A DNA stretch of 60,000 bases from Tubiluchus corallicola (GCA_030141605.1 JAQGDQ010000050.1:75971-135970), one strand, 5' to 3'; shown: positions 10,016 through 55,510, counted from the stretch's first letter. A program made the numbers and translations. Notes: a model not told the origin generated them from the letters alone.

Positions 10016-11599
10016 GACAAACGTAACACACGTGAACGTAATAATCTACTGTTTTTGGCGCGAGTAAACCACACTGGACCAGGCATAGTAAAATGAGAAA
10101 CACGGCCATGCTCGCGGCTTTGGATGTGAATTCATTCAGCAATACTAAGGTGCACGCTACTGGGCAAACAAACTGTAATTTAGATGACAGGCGTAGATGG
10201 CAGCACTCAGCAATCCGCACCTGAAAAATTCTAGCATGTACGCCTTTACATGCGGTAGCGGCCACTGTGTTCGACATAAGTTGGCAAATCTTGTTTTTAA
10301 GACGCTAGAAATTATTTTGCAATGAATAAAATCGTCAAAAAACCTGCGAAGTTTATGACTTATCAGTTAATTGAAAATCAAAGAAATGTCTTTTTCATGA
10401 TTTTTTGACCTCCCGAAAGGTGGCAGGATCAGTATGGATGTTTGACGTAACTGTGTAAGTAAGGATCAAAGTAAGGATTTTGAGTAAGGATCAAATGAAC
10501 CAAGGTACAAATTAGATATAATTTTATCAAAGTTACGTTCCATTTTATTAGGACAAAAATTATTTCCTCTTTAATGGTGATTCGGCTTCACAATTATTTC
10601 TCTTTTTAACTAAAAACAAAGAGCATTTTATTTACCTGAATTTTTTGGCATAAAAACGACTAGTATAGATGTTATCAATTTGCTTTTTTGAAGTCATTTC
10701 AAATGCTTATCCCAATAAAATTGAAGAAATTCGTAATTCGTGGGGCGAAATGAGAGAAAATTACATTGTTGCTAATGTACTACAGATATTAATCAGTACA
10801 ATTCCTGACATACATAGTATAAGGTCCACTAAATTCGCATTTAGTATTTCCAGTTTCATCTTTTTTACAAGAAGTCGTATCGCTAAAAAGCTTTTCCGCA
10901 AAATGACGCCTACTTCTCGATAATTTTGCAAGTTTTAATTAGAAAAGGTGGAATGTCGAATTTAACGTCAGAAATTGAGTGTCTGAAGCCAACATAACGT
11001 GCGCGCGCACGTCAGCTGACACCGATTCGAGAAGCCATCATGCTTCTATGTACATTGTCGCACGTAACCAATTGATGGAATTTACAAGTTATAAGAAGAA
11101 AAACAATATGTAGTTGCGTTGTGATTGGTAAAGTTTGAAAAAATGGAAAAGATAGCCGTAGCAAGTGAGTATTACGTGCATGTTTATTGACAACGTTGGA
11201 ATATCTGTAATTATTTAAATAAAACTATATGTGGAAATTATATGTTCAAAGTCGAACATTTGAAAAACGAAAAAATATGAGTAAACGTGTCAGGTTATAA
11301 ATAGTTTACATATTTTATTCCACGTAATAAATACTTTCTGTAAACTTTACATCTAATTAAAACTCTCACCTATGTATATGCAAATTGCTAGTGAATAGGT
11401 TTTATTACTAGCCCAACAATATCTTTCACCACGTATTAAGCAATAGCTACAAACTCGATGGCGGTCTTGCGCTTCTGCGGAGAAGTCACTTTATTTTAAC
11501 GCGGATGAACGTTAATTTTAACGTTCATGAAATTGGTGACCAAAAATTCTGATACACGATTTTTATGTCAACAGAAGATAATTATTAGTAATTTTCTTA
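10016..11599. other. Stretch without a recognised gene
   Basis: It contains an 84-residue ORF at 10669-10923 (+) with no recognisable domain and an AT-rich codon pattern, probably chance. A short internal repeat of 'AAGGATCAAA' lies at 10463-10495. Nothing else could be supported. Confidence 0.5.
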
Positions 11600-12605
11600 A
11601 TGCTTATTTATAAATGTATAATTGTAATTATAAAAGTATATTTACCATATGATTCACCTGAAAACTATGATGCGTTTAGAGACTGTTTTGGCATATTAGA
11701 TGCATCTATTGAAACTGCTGACACCAATATCGCCTGCGCACTGGGTGATTTCAATTCTGACTCAAATAAGGAATTCCGTCGTGCCCTTACCAGAATGTGC
11801 AGTGCTAGTAGATATTATGCTGTCTGATTTAAACATGTTAGCTGATGACACCTACCTGTACTTATCTCGGTCTTTCTTATGACGTACTGCACTATTGTTT
11901 TTCAACGTTTCATATGCGCAATAGTATTGTTAATATGAATATTTTGAACAATTGTAATATTTATAATCATTACTTTTGTGTCTCACTATTGACATGAGGC
12001 CCTTTTCTTTATCTCTGGTAACGTCAGTGATTCTACACCATTATCAAGGATCCTCAAAGTCCGGGCAGATGCACCTAATTGGGGCAATGAACAGCTTTGT
12101 GATTTGCTCACCGTAAATAGTGAAATTGTGAGATGTTATGGGCAAATGTCCTTTTCCAACTACCCCCAGGCTATTAATGGATAACTTGTGCGATGATATA
12201 ATTTCATTAGTACGTAATGCAGATATGCGGTTTTACATACCAGAAGCTCAGCAAATAATATCATTCCTGGTTGGAATGATTACGTAAAAGAAAAATATCT
12301 TGGTCCAGATTAATCTTGTTTGTATAGAAACAGCAAGCTCTCTTCGTTTCGGCAACGTGTATGATGAAATGAAGCGATCCCTTGCTAGATTTCGTCTTGC
12401 TTTAAGATATTGTAAAATAACGACAATACTATCAAAAATGATAAATTGGCGCCCAGCTTGTTTGCTAATTCTAGTTATGAATTTGCAAAAGCATTTTTAC
12501 GATAATAACAATAATATCCCATTGCATTCAAAAGTGGCGAAGCCAAAGGTGTAAAAGACATGTGAACTGTGGAAAAACTATTACAACAAGTTTCTCTCTT
12601 GACTT
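11600..12605 (+). mobile_element. Decayed non-LTR retrotransposon: endonuclease and EN-RT linker
   Basis: Frames change several times, but the order of motifs matches a LINE ORF2. 11637-11790 encodes 'VYLPYDSPENYDAF' and the diagnostic endonuclease 'GDFNSD'. About 11823-11880 encodes the later 'DLNMLADDTY-YLS' endonuclease block. About 12255-12300 encodes 'IIPGWNDYVKEKY', typical of the linker. About 12340-12425 encodes 'FGNVYDEMKRSLARFRLALRYC'-like sequence. About 12560-12600 encodes 'ELWKNYYNKFLS', just before where the RT domain should start. The RT domain itself is not seen downstream. Multiple stops and frameshifts show it is dead. It reads in the opposite direction to the RT fragment at 784-1095 and covers a different part of the ORF. 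Confidence 0.8.
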
Positions 12606-14355
12606 TCATAATGTGTTAATTCTTTATTTTTACCTTTTATTGATACGTGTAATCATCGTTATACCTCACGCAATACGTAACTTTACCTTAATATCTCTCA
12701 TAAAGCCAAAGAGTCTAGATACTTCTAGTCAAGATAATCAGAAGCCTATTCTAGAGCTTTTAGCAAACAACTTGAACTGTTATAGAAAGTGTGAAAACTT
12801 GTATAACATGTCTGATAATTAGTTTGCTTCAAGAAAAGTCATGCTACTGAATTATGTATTTATACATTAAAGAGACTTGTTTTTACTTATCGTGCAAAAA
12901 ATATCCGGAACTTTGTTTTGTTGTCAAAAGTAGGACGTCCGGCCGGGTTAATCACAGAAATTAATTTCGTTAATTTTTTATATTACTAACACGATCGTCT
13001 GCACTTGCACTCAATAAATAACATTTGATTCCTACACTTGATTAACTACAAAACTACTTATAAAACGGTGTATTTTGTATATTCTTATACTACATTTGCT
13101 AAATGTTGTAAGTTATTAAATTGTTCTTTTTAATTTTTACAAACTTTACTTTGCATATTACTTTTGCTGAACATTCTAATTAAATTGAAACAGATCCTAT
13201 TTCTATTTAAAAATGCCAAGGGCTCCAATATGATATTGTTTAATATATTTGGTCCTAATGAAGTAATAAGTTGTAATAGAAAAAGCTGTTGATCTGTTGG
13301 CAGTGTGTTACAGGTGCACTTGCATAGTTTAATTTTTGCGCATTTCGCAATAACCTATTAAAATAAAATAATCAGGGTTGAAAACAATTAGTTTGTATCA
13401 TAGGAGGGGAGAGGACGGTGTGACAGTACAGTTTACTTTGCACTGGGCCCGAAATATCCTGATGTCCAAATGTTCGTTTCCAAAAGTACTTTTCGCCCTT
13501 TCTCTTTCTTTCTGCATCTTCTCTCTCCCTTTCTCTAGTTCTGTTATTTATGCGATCCCGCACGTGTGTGAACGTGGGCTTATGTCTTTTCTTTCTTTCA
13601 TTTACTGTTTTCTCGTCTATTTTCCATTTTGGGGCGCTTTAAGGTCAACCACTGTGGCTTTGCAGCATGACAATCATTTACTTCTGTCATATTGATTTGC
13701 TGCCTGGGGTTTGACAGTGGTTATATGTACTGTACTTATGTTGACAGCATCGGGTCGTATAATATTATTGACGCGTTGAGTGGCTTCATCTTTTCTGCTG
13801 TGTAGGTTGAGAAGGCCTCGCGGTAATTGTAATTCCATGAGAATGAATGCATCACACAAGTACTAATAAAACGTCTCCAGCTAAGGGACAAGACAAAAGG
13901 TTTACCTACTGGACATGAATATGAAATTTATGTCATTTTATATGACTTATATTTGACGTCAGTAAAGTTATAGGCCGCTATGCCATAAAGAATTTAATCG
14001 AATGTTGACATTTGTTTCTCGCAAACCCTGGTGAAGCGCGACAAAAATAATTCCAATTGCGTTCACATTGTAATTTACCATAAAATTTATAGCCATTTTT
14101 AGTCTGTATGATTAGTGCATACAAATTTATAATAATGTGTAAGTCCAATACTATCCAAATAAATGTAACTATTGGTACGCCTCATCACCAGCAGATGTCC
14201 GCACTCATAACAATAGTTTATACTTTTCAAATTTTTCACTTGTTTCAGTTTTAATACAGTTTTATTGACAGAGATTTATCCAATCATTTCAAATTTAACA
14301 TATTTGTTGTTTGTGATATTTTTAGTTAATTAGACCTGATGTTTGTTTATTACAG
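12606..14355. other. Upstream region of the synaptotagmin gene
   Basis: No convincing exon is visible. A pyrimidine-rich, simple-sequence stretch lies near 13495-13545. The first exon of the synaptotagmin gene should be here or further upstream, because the splice acceptor TTTATTACAG ends at 14355 and the following exon starts in phase 2 of a codon. A short 5' exon of a few residues would not be detectable by eye. Confidence 0.5.
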
Positions 14356-24535
<10,180 letters not shown>

Positions 24536-25398
24536 AGGATGTCCAGCAACGGCAACTACCACTACAATTACGCAAATGTGGCCCTAAACTATCAACTCAG
24601 ATAGCAGTTTATACTTTCGTCTATAGTTTTATGTTAAAAGAGGCTCACTCGGCTGTTTCGAGTGACATATTAAAAAAAAACAAGCACAATCATCATGATG
24701 GAAACATGGCTAGGTTGAGATTAGAGGCCACGTTTAGAAGATACACTGTCTTTCTGACTACGGAATACGGTAAATTAAAAAAAAACACAGGCCTACACGA
24801 ATCTTGCAACTTCTACCCACATATTTGGAAGGAGACTAGGGCCAAAAAATTAAAAACAAACATTAATTTTCAATCTAGCTGCCTGCTTAAATGGAGCTAA
24901 GGGAATGCACTGTTCTTGTTGCCGTTGCTGGATAAGGCGAACATCGCTTTGAACTATTTTTGTAAAAACAGCAAGACTGTAATCTGAAGGTTTTGAATTA
25001 TTCTAAGGCATCTAGGAGCAGTAAAGGAGTTTGAAGGAAAAATAGTATAAGCTAGCCTTGATTTAAAAGAGTACAGTTCAGTCCCTGTTTACATAAAGTG
25101 AAAAATCCTAATTCTAACGAAGGCAGTCAGTTCTCTTTGTAATTAAGGAAGATGCATATAGCTTTGTAATATTTGCCGCATGACTTCTTTAATTTATATT
25201 TCCTGAATCTATAATTACTGATGATAGTAAGTACAAACTAGGCATCTCCAGTCGACAGGAAGGAAGGGAAGTAGCATTGACATTGTGTAACAACTTCCTT
25301 GACACTCATTACAAATTTCTGGTGTGAAATAAGAGCTTGTCTTAGCTACTGCAATATGAGGCCACATTATTGCACCTTGTTGACGGAACATGATACAA

Positions 25399-25404
25399 AA
25401 TAAA
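25399..25404 (+). terminator. Candidate poly(A) signal of the synaptotagmin gene
   Basis: AATAAA about 860 bases after the stop codon, in the sense orientation and followed by a T-rich stretch. Other signals could be used. Confidence 0.35.
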
Positions 25405-28095
25405 TAATAATTTGTGTTACCTTGATAAGATTTTTATTGTCTATAATATTGTATAGTCACCTTTGTCCATTGCTCTCTAATAACTGTCGTACGCTCGTTG
25501 AGGCTCAGACCCACCACAGGAATACCCTCATGGGGTACAACATGCGTGTACATTTTTATTTAATTATTATGGATTGCGGAAAAAATTAAGTGAAATTAAA
25601 TCGGAACGATAGTGACAGCTTTTTGAAATGCAAGTTCTGTTTATCAATTTGTTTACAATCAAGTTTAGAAAATGTCACAGCTAGATGATCAATAAGTCTA
25701 AAATTAAACGTTTATGCGTAAACAATTAATAACTAGTAATGTGCTAGGTAAGTAATGGTAATTGTAATGTTAATGATTGCTATTGTAACATAAATTTAAA
25801 TACTTTTTGTTGTTTTTTCACACAAATTAGGAATTCTCAGCATAATGTTATCAAATTCAGCGCAAAAATCATGTGAACTGTTTCTAACAAGAATTGCTTA
25901 AAATTGTTAACGAAAACATGTACTAGAGATTTAGTCAAAAACCAACCAGAAACTTGTTAATATCCTAACTGCTGTTTAAATCCTTTATATTATGAAGGCA
26001 GCTGTACATATTAGACGTCTGTGTGTTTAATTAAATTAATCCAGTTAAAAGAATAACTCATCATAGAACAAAGAAATTTAAAAGTTCTTAAACATGCTAA
26101 TTTTCCTCTTTTCTGAATTTTATGTATTACAATTATGTACTGTTAATTATCATTTAAGAATTTCTTTGGACATTCCTTTTAAAAGTTTAATAAAAGTTCA
26201 GTTACAGAGTGTTACTACAAGTGACAGTTAATTACTGCTCTTCATTTATAATTAAGCAGTAACTTTATATGCAATTTGTTCAGGCCTGCTAGCTTCTGGT
26301 ACAATACTAACTGTAATGCAGTTTTGCTGTAGATGGTTTCTTTTAGTTCAGTTCAGTTCCAGTTCACAGTGTTAAACTTACAAATACTCTTTTTGTGGCA
26401 AACAAGATAATGAAACAAATGCTTCATTACACGGTACTTTTGTTCCATCCATTGACTGTTAAAAAATCATTATGCAATGCATGACTGTTTTACTGGGACA
26501 AGAAGTTTAAGCTATGCAGTACAGTCGAAATAATAGTAATGATCAAACAATATATGCACAGCATTGATGATTTATTACCAACAATAACAATTTTGAATCA
26601 ATTTCAACCAGCAGCAAGCAGTTAAGTGCAACCAACTATTATTTACAATATACACTGTTTTATCTGTTTTGATCAGTACGAAACGTTTTATAAAATCAGG
26701 AAAGAATAAATTTGTGCAAAAGAGTCAAAAATATTCAATTGCACAACTTTACATTAAAAAATAAATCTTACACTTCTGCAAATAGTAAACACTTCATCAT
26801 TTGATTACCTTGTTAACTCGGCTCACAATTAATTAAATAATATTATTTTATAAGGAATAAAAAGAATAATTACTTCAAATTACAGCAGCATTTATGATGA
26901 AACTTATCTCATAGATGTTAGGTATGTTGCTAGTTGCAGTATACTTTACTAAGTTTACCTGAAGTGCATACCACACCAGTTGTATTAGTACATATACTGC
27001 ATTACAAAGTGCTTATATACATTGGCAAGTGATCATAGTGACATTTGCATTATTTCACAAGTCAAACATAATATTTAATAATAAGGCTGGGCACGAAAAA
27101 TTTTGTTTCTGTTTTACCTCGTGAGCTCAAAAAAGGTCAATAGGGAGGGAGGAATTTTTTAAAATATTTTTGACACTTTCTGAACGTTTAAAGCTGAATC
27201 ATGAAATATTTAAATTCAGTTGAAATTAAAGTTTGTTTATTTCCCACTGGTTAGCAGTAATATTCAAATTTGTTTCAATGAACATTTTGTCACACTTTAT
27301 TTTTTAGTTTTTTGTTTCGCATTACTAAATTATCGTATAATTATCGATTATCGTACAGTCTCTTTTTATATGGTATGAACCCTTACATTATCGTATGTTC
27401 TGATGTTATAAGCAGCAACACTATTTGGCCGTTAATACGCTATCTGGTGGAAAGTACGATACTTTTTAGCCTTCAATACAATAATCAGCATCATACAAAA
27501 TGGTAACCCTGGCCGAGAGTTAGCCATAGAAAATCAAGGCTGCACCCTCGCCGAAATAATATAACGATTATTGCGTTTTACGGTTTAAATTAAAAAATGT
27601 GCTTTTATATGACTGCGGCAGGTAAGTATATGAACGTACAAAAAAGAATACATCCAATTGGATGTGCGACAAAAAAATTATTTGGGCGATTAGATGGACA
27701 CAGAAAGAAATATTTTTATTGTCGGCCTAACTATCAAAGCCAATCAACTGAAAAGTTTTAAGCTGGCATATTGTTAAATGCATAATCAGTAATTTAATCA
27801 AGCAGCTTCAATTACCCATTTTGTAACCACTGCCTGTCAAATGTCAGAACAAAAACATTGCAATACAACGATAATCTTGGTCATATGTAATAAATTAAAA
27901 TATAACTTATTCTAAGAGCAATATCCACCACCTTTTTACTTGCTTGCTAACCCTATCTTGGTTTTCCATGATGACATGAGGGAGTTTACATGTTTGGTCA
28001 TGTATTTAAAATTAAAATTAGTTATTTTATAAATGTAAAATGGGGTATATAATATCTATATCTTTTTCGAATGACGTTTGCAGTTTTACACTCTG
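25405..28095. other. Intergenic region between the convergent synaptotagmin and PRRC1 genes
   Basis: Very AT-rich and without recognisable exons. A minus-strand AATAAA (plus TTTATT at 27715-27720) lies about 380 bases after the PRRC1 stop and may serve that gene. The ORF at 27312-27506 has no recognisable features. Confidence 0.5.
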
Positions 28096-34272
<6,177 letters not shown>

Positions 34273-34296
34273 AATCGTAGTCTAGTTCAGCTATAC

Positions 34297-42690
<8,394 letters not shown>

Positions 42691-43004
42691 AAACCAGGAA
42701 ACTAAATTTCAGTCAATTGTAAATTAAATTGTAAAAAGTGTTTAGCTTCACCTATGATTTCTATTATTAGCTTTTATCTATTGTATCAATTAGATTATGA
42801 AAATGTGTTATAAATTTTACATGAATGTGTTTACTTATTTGGATAGATCTTGAACATCTTGAAAGCTAAAATTTCAAGTTAATGTTTTTAGCAAAGTTGA
42901 TAAGTAAAAAATTGACAAAAAACTGTAAACTACCTGTTAAAATTTACGTGTAAAAATCAAAATTGAATTAAAATTAATTACAGTATTTTTGTTTAGTGTA
43001 CATG

Positions 43005-43010
43005 AATAAA
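43005..43010 (+). terminator. Candidate poly(A) signal of GABARAP
   Basis: AATAAA 315 bases downstream of the GABARAP stop codon, the first good match after it. Confidence 0.45.
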
Positions 43011-43146
43011 ACCACTCTGCCTGATATGTCAATTGATATAGGCAGGTATGCGTTATGTCCTAAGGATGTTTATTGTGATAACTGGAGTTTATTAATAGGT
43101 TTTTGTTTACTCTAATTAACACACATATTGCGGGTTGGCTTTCAGA

Positions 43147-43340
43147 AATAATAGTAATGTCTCCATAATTTATAGAAAACCGTTCAGCTTTGCTTAGTAG
43201 ACATTTGTTGTAATGTTGCACTAGATCCATAATGTTGTACTAATAATAGTAATTTCTCCATAATTTATAGAAAACCATTTGGCTTTTCTCAGTAGACACT
43301 TGTTGTAATCTTGCACTAAATCCACAATGTTGTACTTAAA
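43147..43340 (+). repeat. 95-bp imperfect tandem duplication
   Basis: The block 'TAATAGTAAT-TCTCCATAATTTATAGAAAACC' followed by 'AGTAGACA-TTGTTGTAAT-TTGCACTA' occurs twice, with the CCATAATTT word at 43163 and 43258. Scattered differences show it is older than the 171-bp duplication. Confidence 0.85.
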
Positions 43341-45374
43341 TCTTTTTTAAAATATGCAAAGTACTGCATGTATACAATTTGACAGTATGCTGATGATGTA
43401 ATTATTGGAAATGTAGTTTTCTAGTTTATAATAGCTTATTTACAAGGCCTTTTCATTATTTTTAATAATAGCCTGTAAAAATTGCTTGTAAGGTCTGTCG
43501 TAAAATAAATTTATGAAAAATGTCATCTTTTAATTTTGGCGCCGAGTTTCTATAGTTACGTTAGTTGCCAAACATAAAAATATTCTTGACACTGTTGCTG
43601 AAGTTACTTTGATCTACATGAAGGTTTCGCACTTCTGTATTAGTAAGCTCTAGTGCTATCATGCTAAGATGTGTTAATGATTGTGCTAAGTGATAAAGAC
43701 ATTTTTCCTGATCCTCAGCATTGAATAAGTGAATGCATTGTTGTTGGTTACATCCTCAACAGAATGGTTTGAGTTGTTTGCAGTCCTGTCACTTCTTTAC
43801 ACTTTGAAAAATTGTGTATGAAATTCTATGAGTGGGTTAAATAAAGTGGCTTTTGTTTCATGTAACTTTCCATGCTTTACTGAATGTGGATAATAATCAC
43901 TGTCCTAATTTACTGGAGTATATCTGCCAGCATAGATATTCAGTGCAGAATATCAAAGAATGTATGCAGCAACTTAAAACTAGTAAATAAACGTTCTTGT
44001 TTCTTTGCAAATAAACAAAATGATAACAATTAGCTGCTGTGTTTCTTAGTATTGTAACAACATCTAAGCATGACTGCTAAACAGTAAAAAAGCAAGAACA
44101 ACTGTAAAACAGTGGAAAAGTCTCTTTAGCCACAGTAACTTCTGTTCTCATGAAGAAAGTTATGCAAATATCGCAAGACTTTAGTAATGAACTTTCAGTC
44201 AGATCTATAATCATAATTACCTTATAATGACCACAACCATAGTCGTCAACACTAAAACCAGTTTACAATGCTCAAGCAAAAGTTGTGAAGAAATTTGTTG
44301 CAGTATCAAGAGACTAGGGCCTCTAGATAGAATGCCTCGTCCCCCACGATCCCATCTCATCGACCCACTGCCGAAGCTGAGTTTTTGTTATACATATAAT
44401 ATAATTTAGTATATAATAGTATTACAGTGTACTAATTAGGTGTCAATTACCAATTTGATTGAAATTGAATTTGACCCTATTGACCTGGCTTTTCAGGAGC
44501 AATCAAAAATTCTGCTAAACGCCCTTCATGTGTATACTCTTGGCTAGATTTTCCCTCATGAAATCCTAACTACTCTTTTTCACATACATCCACTTCACCA
44601 GTTTCATCATTTTCACAGCCATAACTTTGCTCTTTGTGCAAATGCCTCATTAGCAAATCTTTTTGTGTTCAATGTTTGTCAACATCTTATCTTTTGTTTC
44701 CTGTATTATGCTCATAATGGCTTTGCTTTCTTTAGTTTTACCTGTCATAATTAAATAAACTAGGAAAACCCAGCAAGCTTCGCTCGCCTTCTGCATCGCT
44801 GTTCGGAAACTCACTTCAGTCTAGTGGCAACTTTTTTCTATTCTTTTCATCATCTCTCTTTCTTACTCTTTCCCCCTCGTTCTCTCTCTCCCTTGTCATT
44901 TCAGTTTGCCCTGTGAAATTTCCTATTAAACTATTAAAAGCATCTGCGTCTAATTAGAAGGTAGCATATATTATGCCATTACTAACGTCACGCTTCTTTC
45001 CCATTGAAACGACACTTAATCATTGCAAGATCTGACATCACGGAAGGAAATAATGTTTTTTTGAAAAACGAATGCCCACGGGTCATCCTCCATGGCGATC
45101 AAGACGATATAAAAAACTCACATATATAGTATATGAGTTTTATGTACCCATAAAAACTCATATACATACCTTTGTATGACATAAAAAGCAGGGTAACGTG
45201 TCAGATGTGTCTGTGTGAAATGTAAGGAAGCAGGTAAAGCAAACATAGTGTTTTAACAAAAGATCCTATCTGAACAGTAGTATCTAGCAGACCACCAATA
45301 TGTCTATAAAGTCTGCACCTATTAGAATGCCAGAACAAAGTTACGGTTATATCACAAAACATAAAATTAGTTAT
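43341..45374. other. Intergenic region between convergent GABARAP and ALAD
   Basis: No exon was recognised. 'AGCAAGCTTCGCTCGC' near 44772 and overlapping hairpin-capable 'AAAACTCA-TATATAG-TATATGAGTTTT' sequence at about 45112-45161 hint at small inverted-repeat elements but could not be classified. Confidence 0.45.
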
Positions 45375-45380
45375 TTTATT
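45375..45380 (-). terminator. Candidate poly(A) signal of ALAD
   Basis: AATAAA on the minus strand (plus TTTATT), 37 bases past the ALAD stop codon. The 3' UTR would be very short. Confidence 0.5.
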
Positions 45381-45416
45381 CCGGATCACCAGGCTGGTTG
45401 TATGCAATGTAATCCT

Positions 45417-52344
<6,928 letters not shown>

Positions 52345-55310
52345 CTGAAATGTAACAAAATAAATTAAAAAATATAAATTAAAGCAAAAAAGAATTTTGT
52401 GCAAAAAAGCTAACTAATAAGCTAGAATATAGGTACAACAAAGACTGTGGATTTGTATCAAGACATAAAAATGCAAAGCGTAATAAAAAATTATGGCCTA
52501 ACTAATGAAAGAATCAAAGAAAACACTGGCAGGCTCATGAGTTACAGAAAACAGTTTTAATGATTGAAAGTCAGTTACAAATAGCCTTTATAAGCTGCAC
52601 AGTTTTGGCACTTTGTTCACTCAAATGATTAACTGTACATATATCACACAGCCATAGAGGACTGACCTGATATGCTAAAAAGTAGTACTTCAAATAGCTA
52701 GTTAATGTGATGTAACTAGGAGTTTCTAATGCTGATCAATGTGAGAGAGTTTGATGTGAGGCTCAGATACAAACATCGTCATGATTAATTGTCTTCTAAT
52801 TACCACAGACTAGACTGAGGGTGCACTTGATAATATACCTAGCTGAAGTCCATTAGTAGCATGTGTTCTATAGTGACACATTTGCTGTTGAACATCAACA
52901 TGAACCAGAACAAAAAATTAAATCCATGGAAAGGAGATTCCGAGAATTTGGTTGTTTGCATAAGGTTAATATGCCACATTCAAACTCCATTTATGCACAT
53001 AATTAATTAGGCTAAATAAATTCAGAGGCATCAGTCATGTAGAACTTCACTGGTTATGTTATTAGTTTGCCAAATGAAGCTCCTCTTACTATAGCATTAT
53101 ATTAAGCACTTATGCCAGGAAGAAATCCAGAACAGTTAACCATAAACATTGTCCAAAACACCTCTAATTTATTCATTTCACAATGCTGACACTTTGCAAT
53201 TTTGGATAGAGTAGTGGCATCAGATAGTAAATGGATATTATTAACAATTCTATGCAAAAAAATAAATGAATTAATCATATTTAAATAGTTGATAAATATT
53301 GATGATATAAATTGAGCATACTGCAGAGGATTCAAACATGTTTGCTACAAACACATTTTTTTAGGTACGAAATATAGCTTGAGACTAAGCAGACGAAGTT
53401 TGCTTCACTCAGTTAGTCTGCTTGATTCCATGAAAATCTATTGTTGCAACAGACTAGACACTACTGTCTACTCATGGACACAGAGCTGAGGCCAAACTTG
53501 CTTTAACTGCATAATAATTTAACAAATTTATTATGGCAATAACTGTGCGCTCTCTAACAGATCATAAAAATATGAATAGTGATGTACTTTCTTAGGACAG
53601 CATGAGTGCACTCAACAGGGCTATGTAAACTATATTGTAAAGTTCAAACCATGACTAAATAATTTTGCACCTGCAACATAAAGAGAAAAATAACAAGTCG
53701 GACCCGTTATAACAAATTTGAGTGCATTGAAGAATTAGTCCCATAACTCGCAGCTTTTGTACAAGTAAACTTCCTGAACTGTAACAGAATACAATGACAG
53801 ACCGTGTTAGCTGAAGCCCAGTTCATTTGGGTTTACAGACGAGCTAGCCCATAAGAAGCCCAGTGGCTAGTCTAGCCAGTCATTCAGTCCTGTGAGTAGA
53901 GCTAGCAGGTAAGAATCATAGTGGCTAGTCTGTCAGTCCTTCAGTCTTAGGAGCAAAGCTAGCTGGTTGTTTGAACCGGCACATCAATAAAGAAGTGCAA
54001 AAATACAGGGTGTCAAGAAATGACAGGCAACTAGTTATCGCAAGTAGTTATAAACGAAATTTAAGTTTTTTTAATGACTGCATTATTTCTTTTGTGATAG
54101 TTTTTTTATTTAATATCTCATTTTATTATCCCAGGAACTCAAGACAACAATCTCTCTGAAGCACTGTCATTATCCCTTCATTGACTAATGGCCTACGAAT
54201 GAAATGATAGGCTCATGAATTAGAAGCATTCTTTATTAACCGTACTTTCTTTCATTTTTAGCTTGTTAATTAACACTGCTAAAATTGGCCACATGCATTT
54301 TTGTTCTTCTTCCTATCAGCCAAATGACAGAAATTGAGATCATTTAGGAAAATTAGCTTTGTAGTAAACAGCAAGGGAAAGGGGTTAAGTCCACTAAGAG
54401 AGAATAAACTTTTGTTGCATTATACTAAAGTATGACATCACTTGTTGGATCTTAGTCGAATTAGTCCATTCCCTTAGCTGTTGGACTTTATTATTCTTTT
54501 GCTGATGGACTCTTGTTTGATAACCTGTATTTGCAACTACGTTATTTCACATATGTTTACATAAGCTTACATTTCTTATGAGTATGTTATCAATGATTCA
54601 TACAATATTCCCAAATAGTGCAGATAAACCCAGTTTTTCATTACGTAATAATTAGAACTAAATGTTCTATACTGCATGTGGATGTGTAATTTTAGATTTG
54701 TAGCACATGTATAACAAATTAATTTACAATTAATTTCTTACAAGGTATTGTAATATATATTGTAAAAGATAATAGGTACATTACTTATTACAAGGCAAAA
54801 ATTTTGGCCTTTACATTAAGTGATAATCAGTCACTATTAAGTAGCAGTGTTCACTTAAAAATCTTGCAGCTAAGTTGATTTCTTCTTTTAGCCAATTAAG
54901 CCGAACTTTAACTCAGCTTTAACTGAGCTAGCCTATTTACCATGTGAGTTAGCTGATTCAGCAGCAAATGACTCGACTTCATCCTCTATTTATTTTAAGA
55001 TGATGTTAAAAACAAGAAACATTAGCTGGTAGGCTATTACAATTAACTATGAGATAAAATGCGTTAGCATAATTAAAATACACAATACAAATTAAAAGCA
55101 TAAATTAAAAATATTATGACGACACATTATAAAACCCTATTCACATTTAGATTTTCACATTTACACACACTAAAAACTAAGAATAAGGTTAGTGCTGAGT
55201 AACTCCAAATCCAGTTTGGGCAGAGCTTAGCTATTAAAGGACAAGAAAATGGCCAACCAAAGTAAGTCTCAGAAATCTTAAGTATAATCTTAAGCGAATA
55301 AAGTACTCAC
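52345..55310. other. Upstream intron/intergenic region of ALAD
   Basis: About 3 kb with no convincing exon. It holds a 58-bp imperfect tandem repeat at about 53843-53965 ('GCTAGC-AAGAA-CAGTGGCTAGTCT', GCTAGC at 53843, 53901 and 53959). The conserved N-terminal ALAD exon (HSGY-HP, LIYPIFVT) was looked for on the minus strand and not recognised. Confidence 0.5.
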
Positions 55311-55429
55311 GTTTTCACATTTACTCTAATTTTTGTAAAATATTTCAACCGCTGCAGTAAACATTGGCGCAGACATGTTTCATTTAGTCTGCCAACTGAA
55401 AAACCAGCTCGTGACTGATCACGTGGCAT
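55311..55429 (-). CDS. Candidate 5' exon of ALAD (weak)
   Basis: An open frame from ATG 55429 to a good donor (AAAAC|GTGAGT) at 55311 encodes 39 residues beginning MPRDQSRAG and ending in two bases. This phase fits the ALAD exon at 52344, whose single T would complete ACT (Thr) before DDPLG; animal ALADs have FVTD here. The rest of the exon does not resemble the conserved ALAD arm (no HSGY, no LIYP), so the match could be chance (one in three for phase). It is listed because it is the best-placed candidate. Confidence 0.25.
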
Positions 55430-55507
55430 GACATCACTCGAACACAGTCGCAGTGAGTTCTGAGCTCTGTACTATAAAAGTCTTTGTGTTGTGGTTCTGT
55501 GACGTCA
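55420..55507. promoter_or_regulatory. CRE and E-box cluster, possible ALAD promoter region
   Basis: A perfect CRE TGACGTCA at 55500-55507 and an E-box CACGTG at 55420-55425 flank a TATAAAAG word in plus orientation at 55473-55480. If the ALAD 5' exon candidate is right, the CRE sits about 70 bases upstream of its ATG. Assignment to ALAD or to any gene is inference. Confidence 0.3.
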
Positions 55508-55510
55508 TCT

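Noticed and set aside
9867-10277. 136-residue minus-strand ORF with many Cys
   Set aside because: It runs through the tRNA-like SINE head and repeat-like sequence, and no domain was recognised; coding by chance is more likely.
14343-14355. ATG 14343 as the start of the synaptotagmin protein
   Set aside because: It lies within a good pyrimidine-rich splice acceptor ending at 14355, so the exon most likely begins after it; the true start is expected in an upstream exon.
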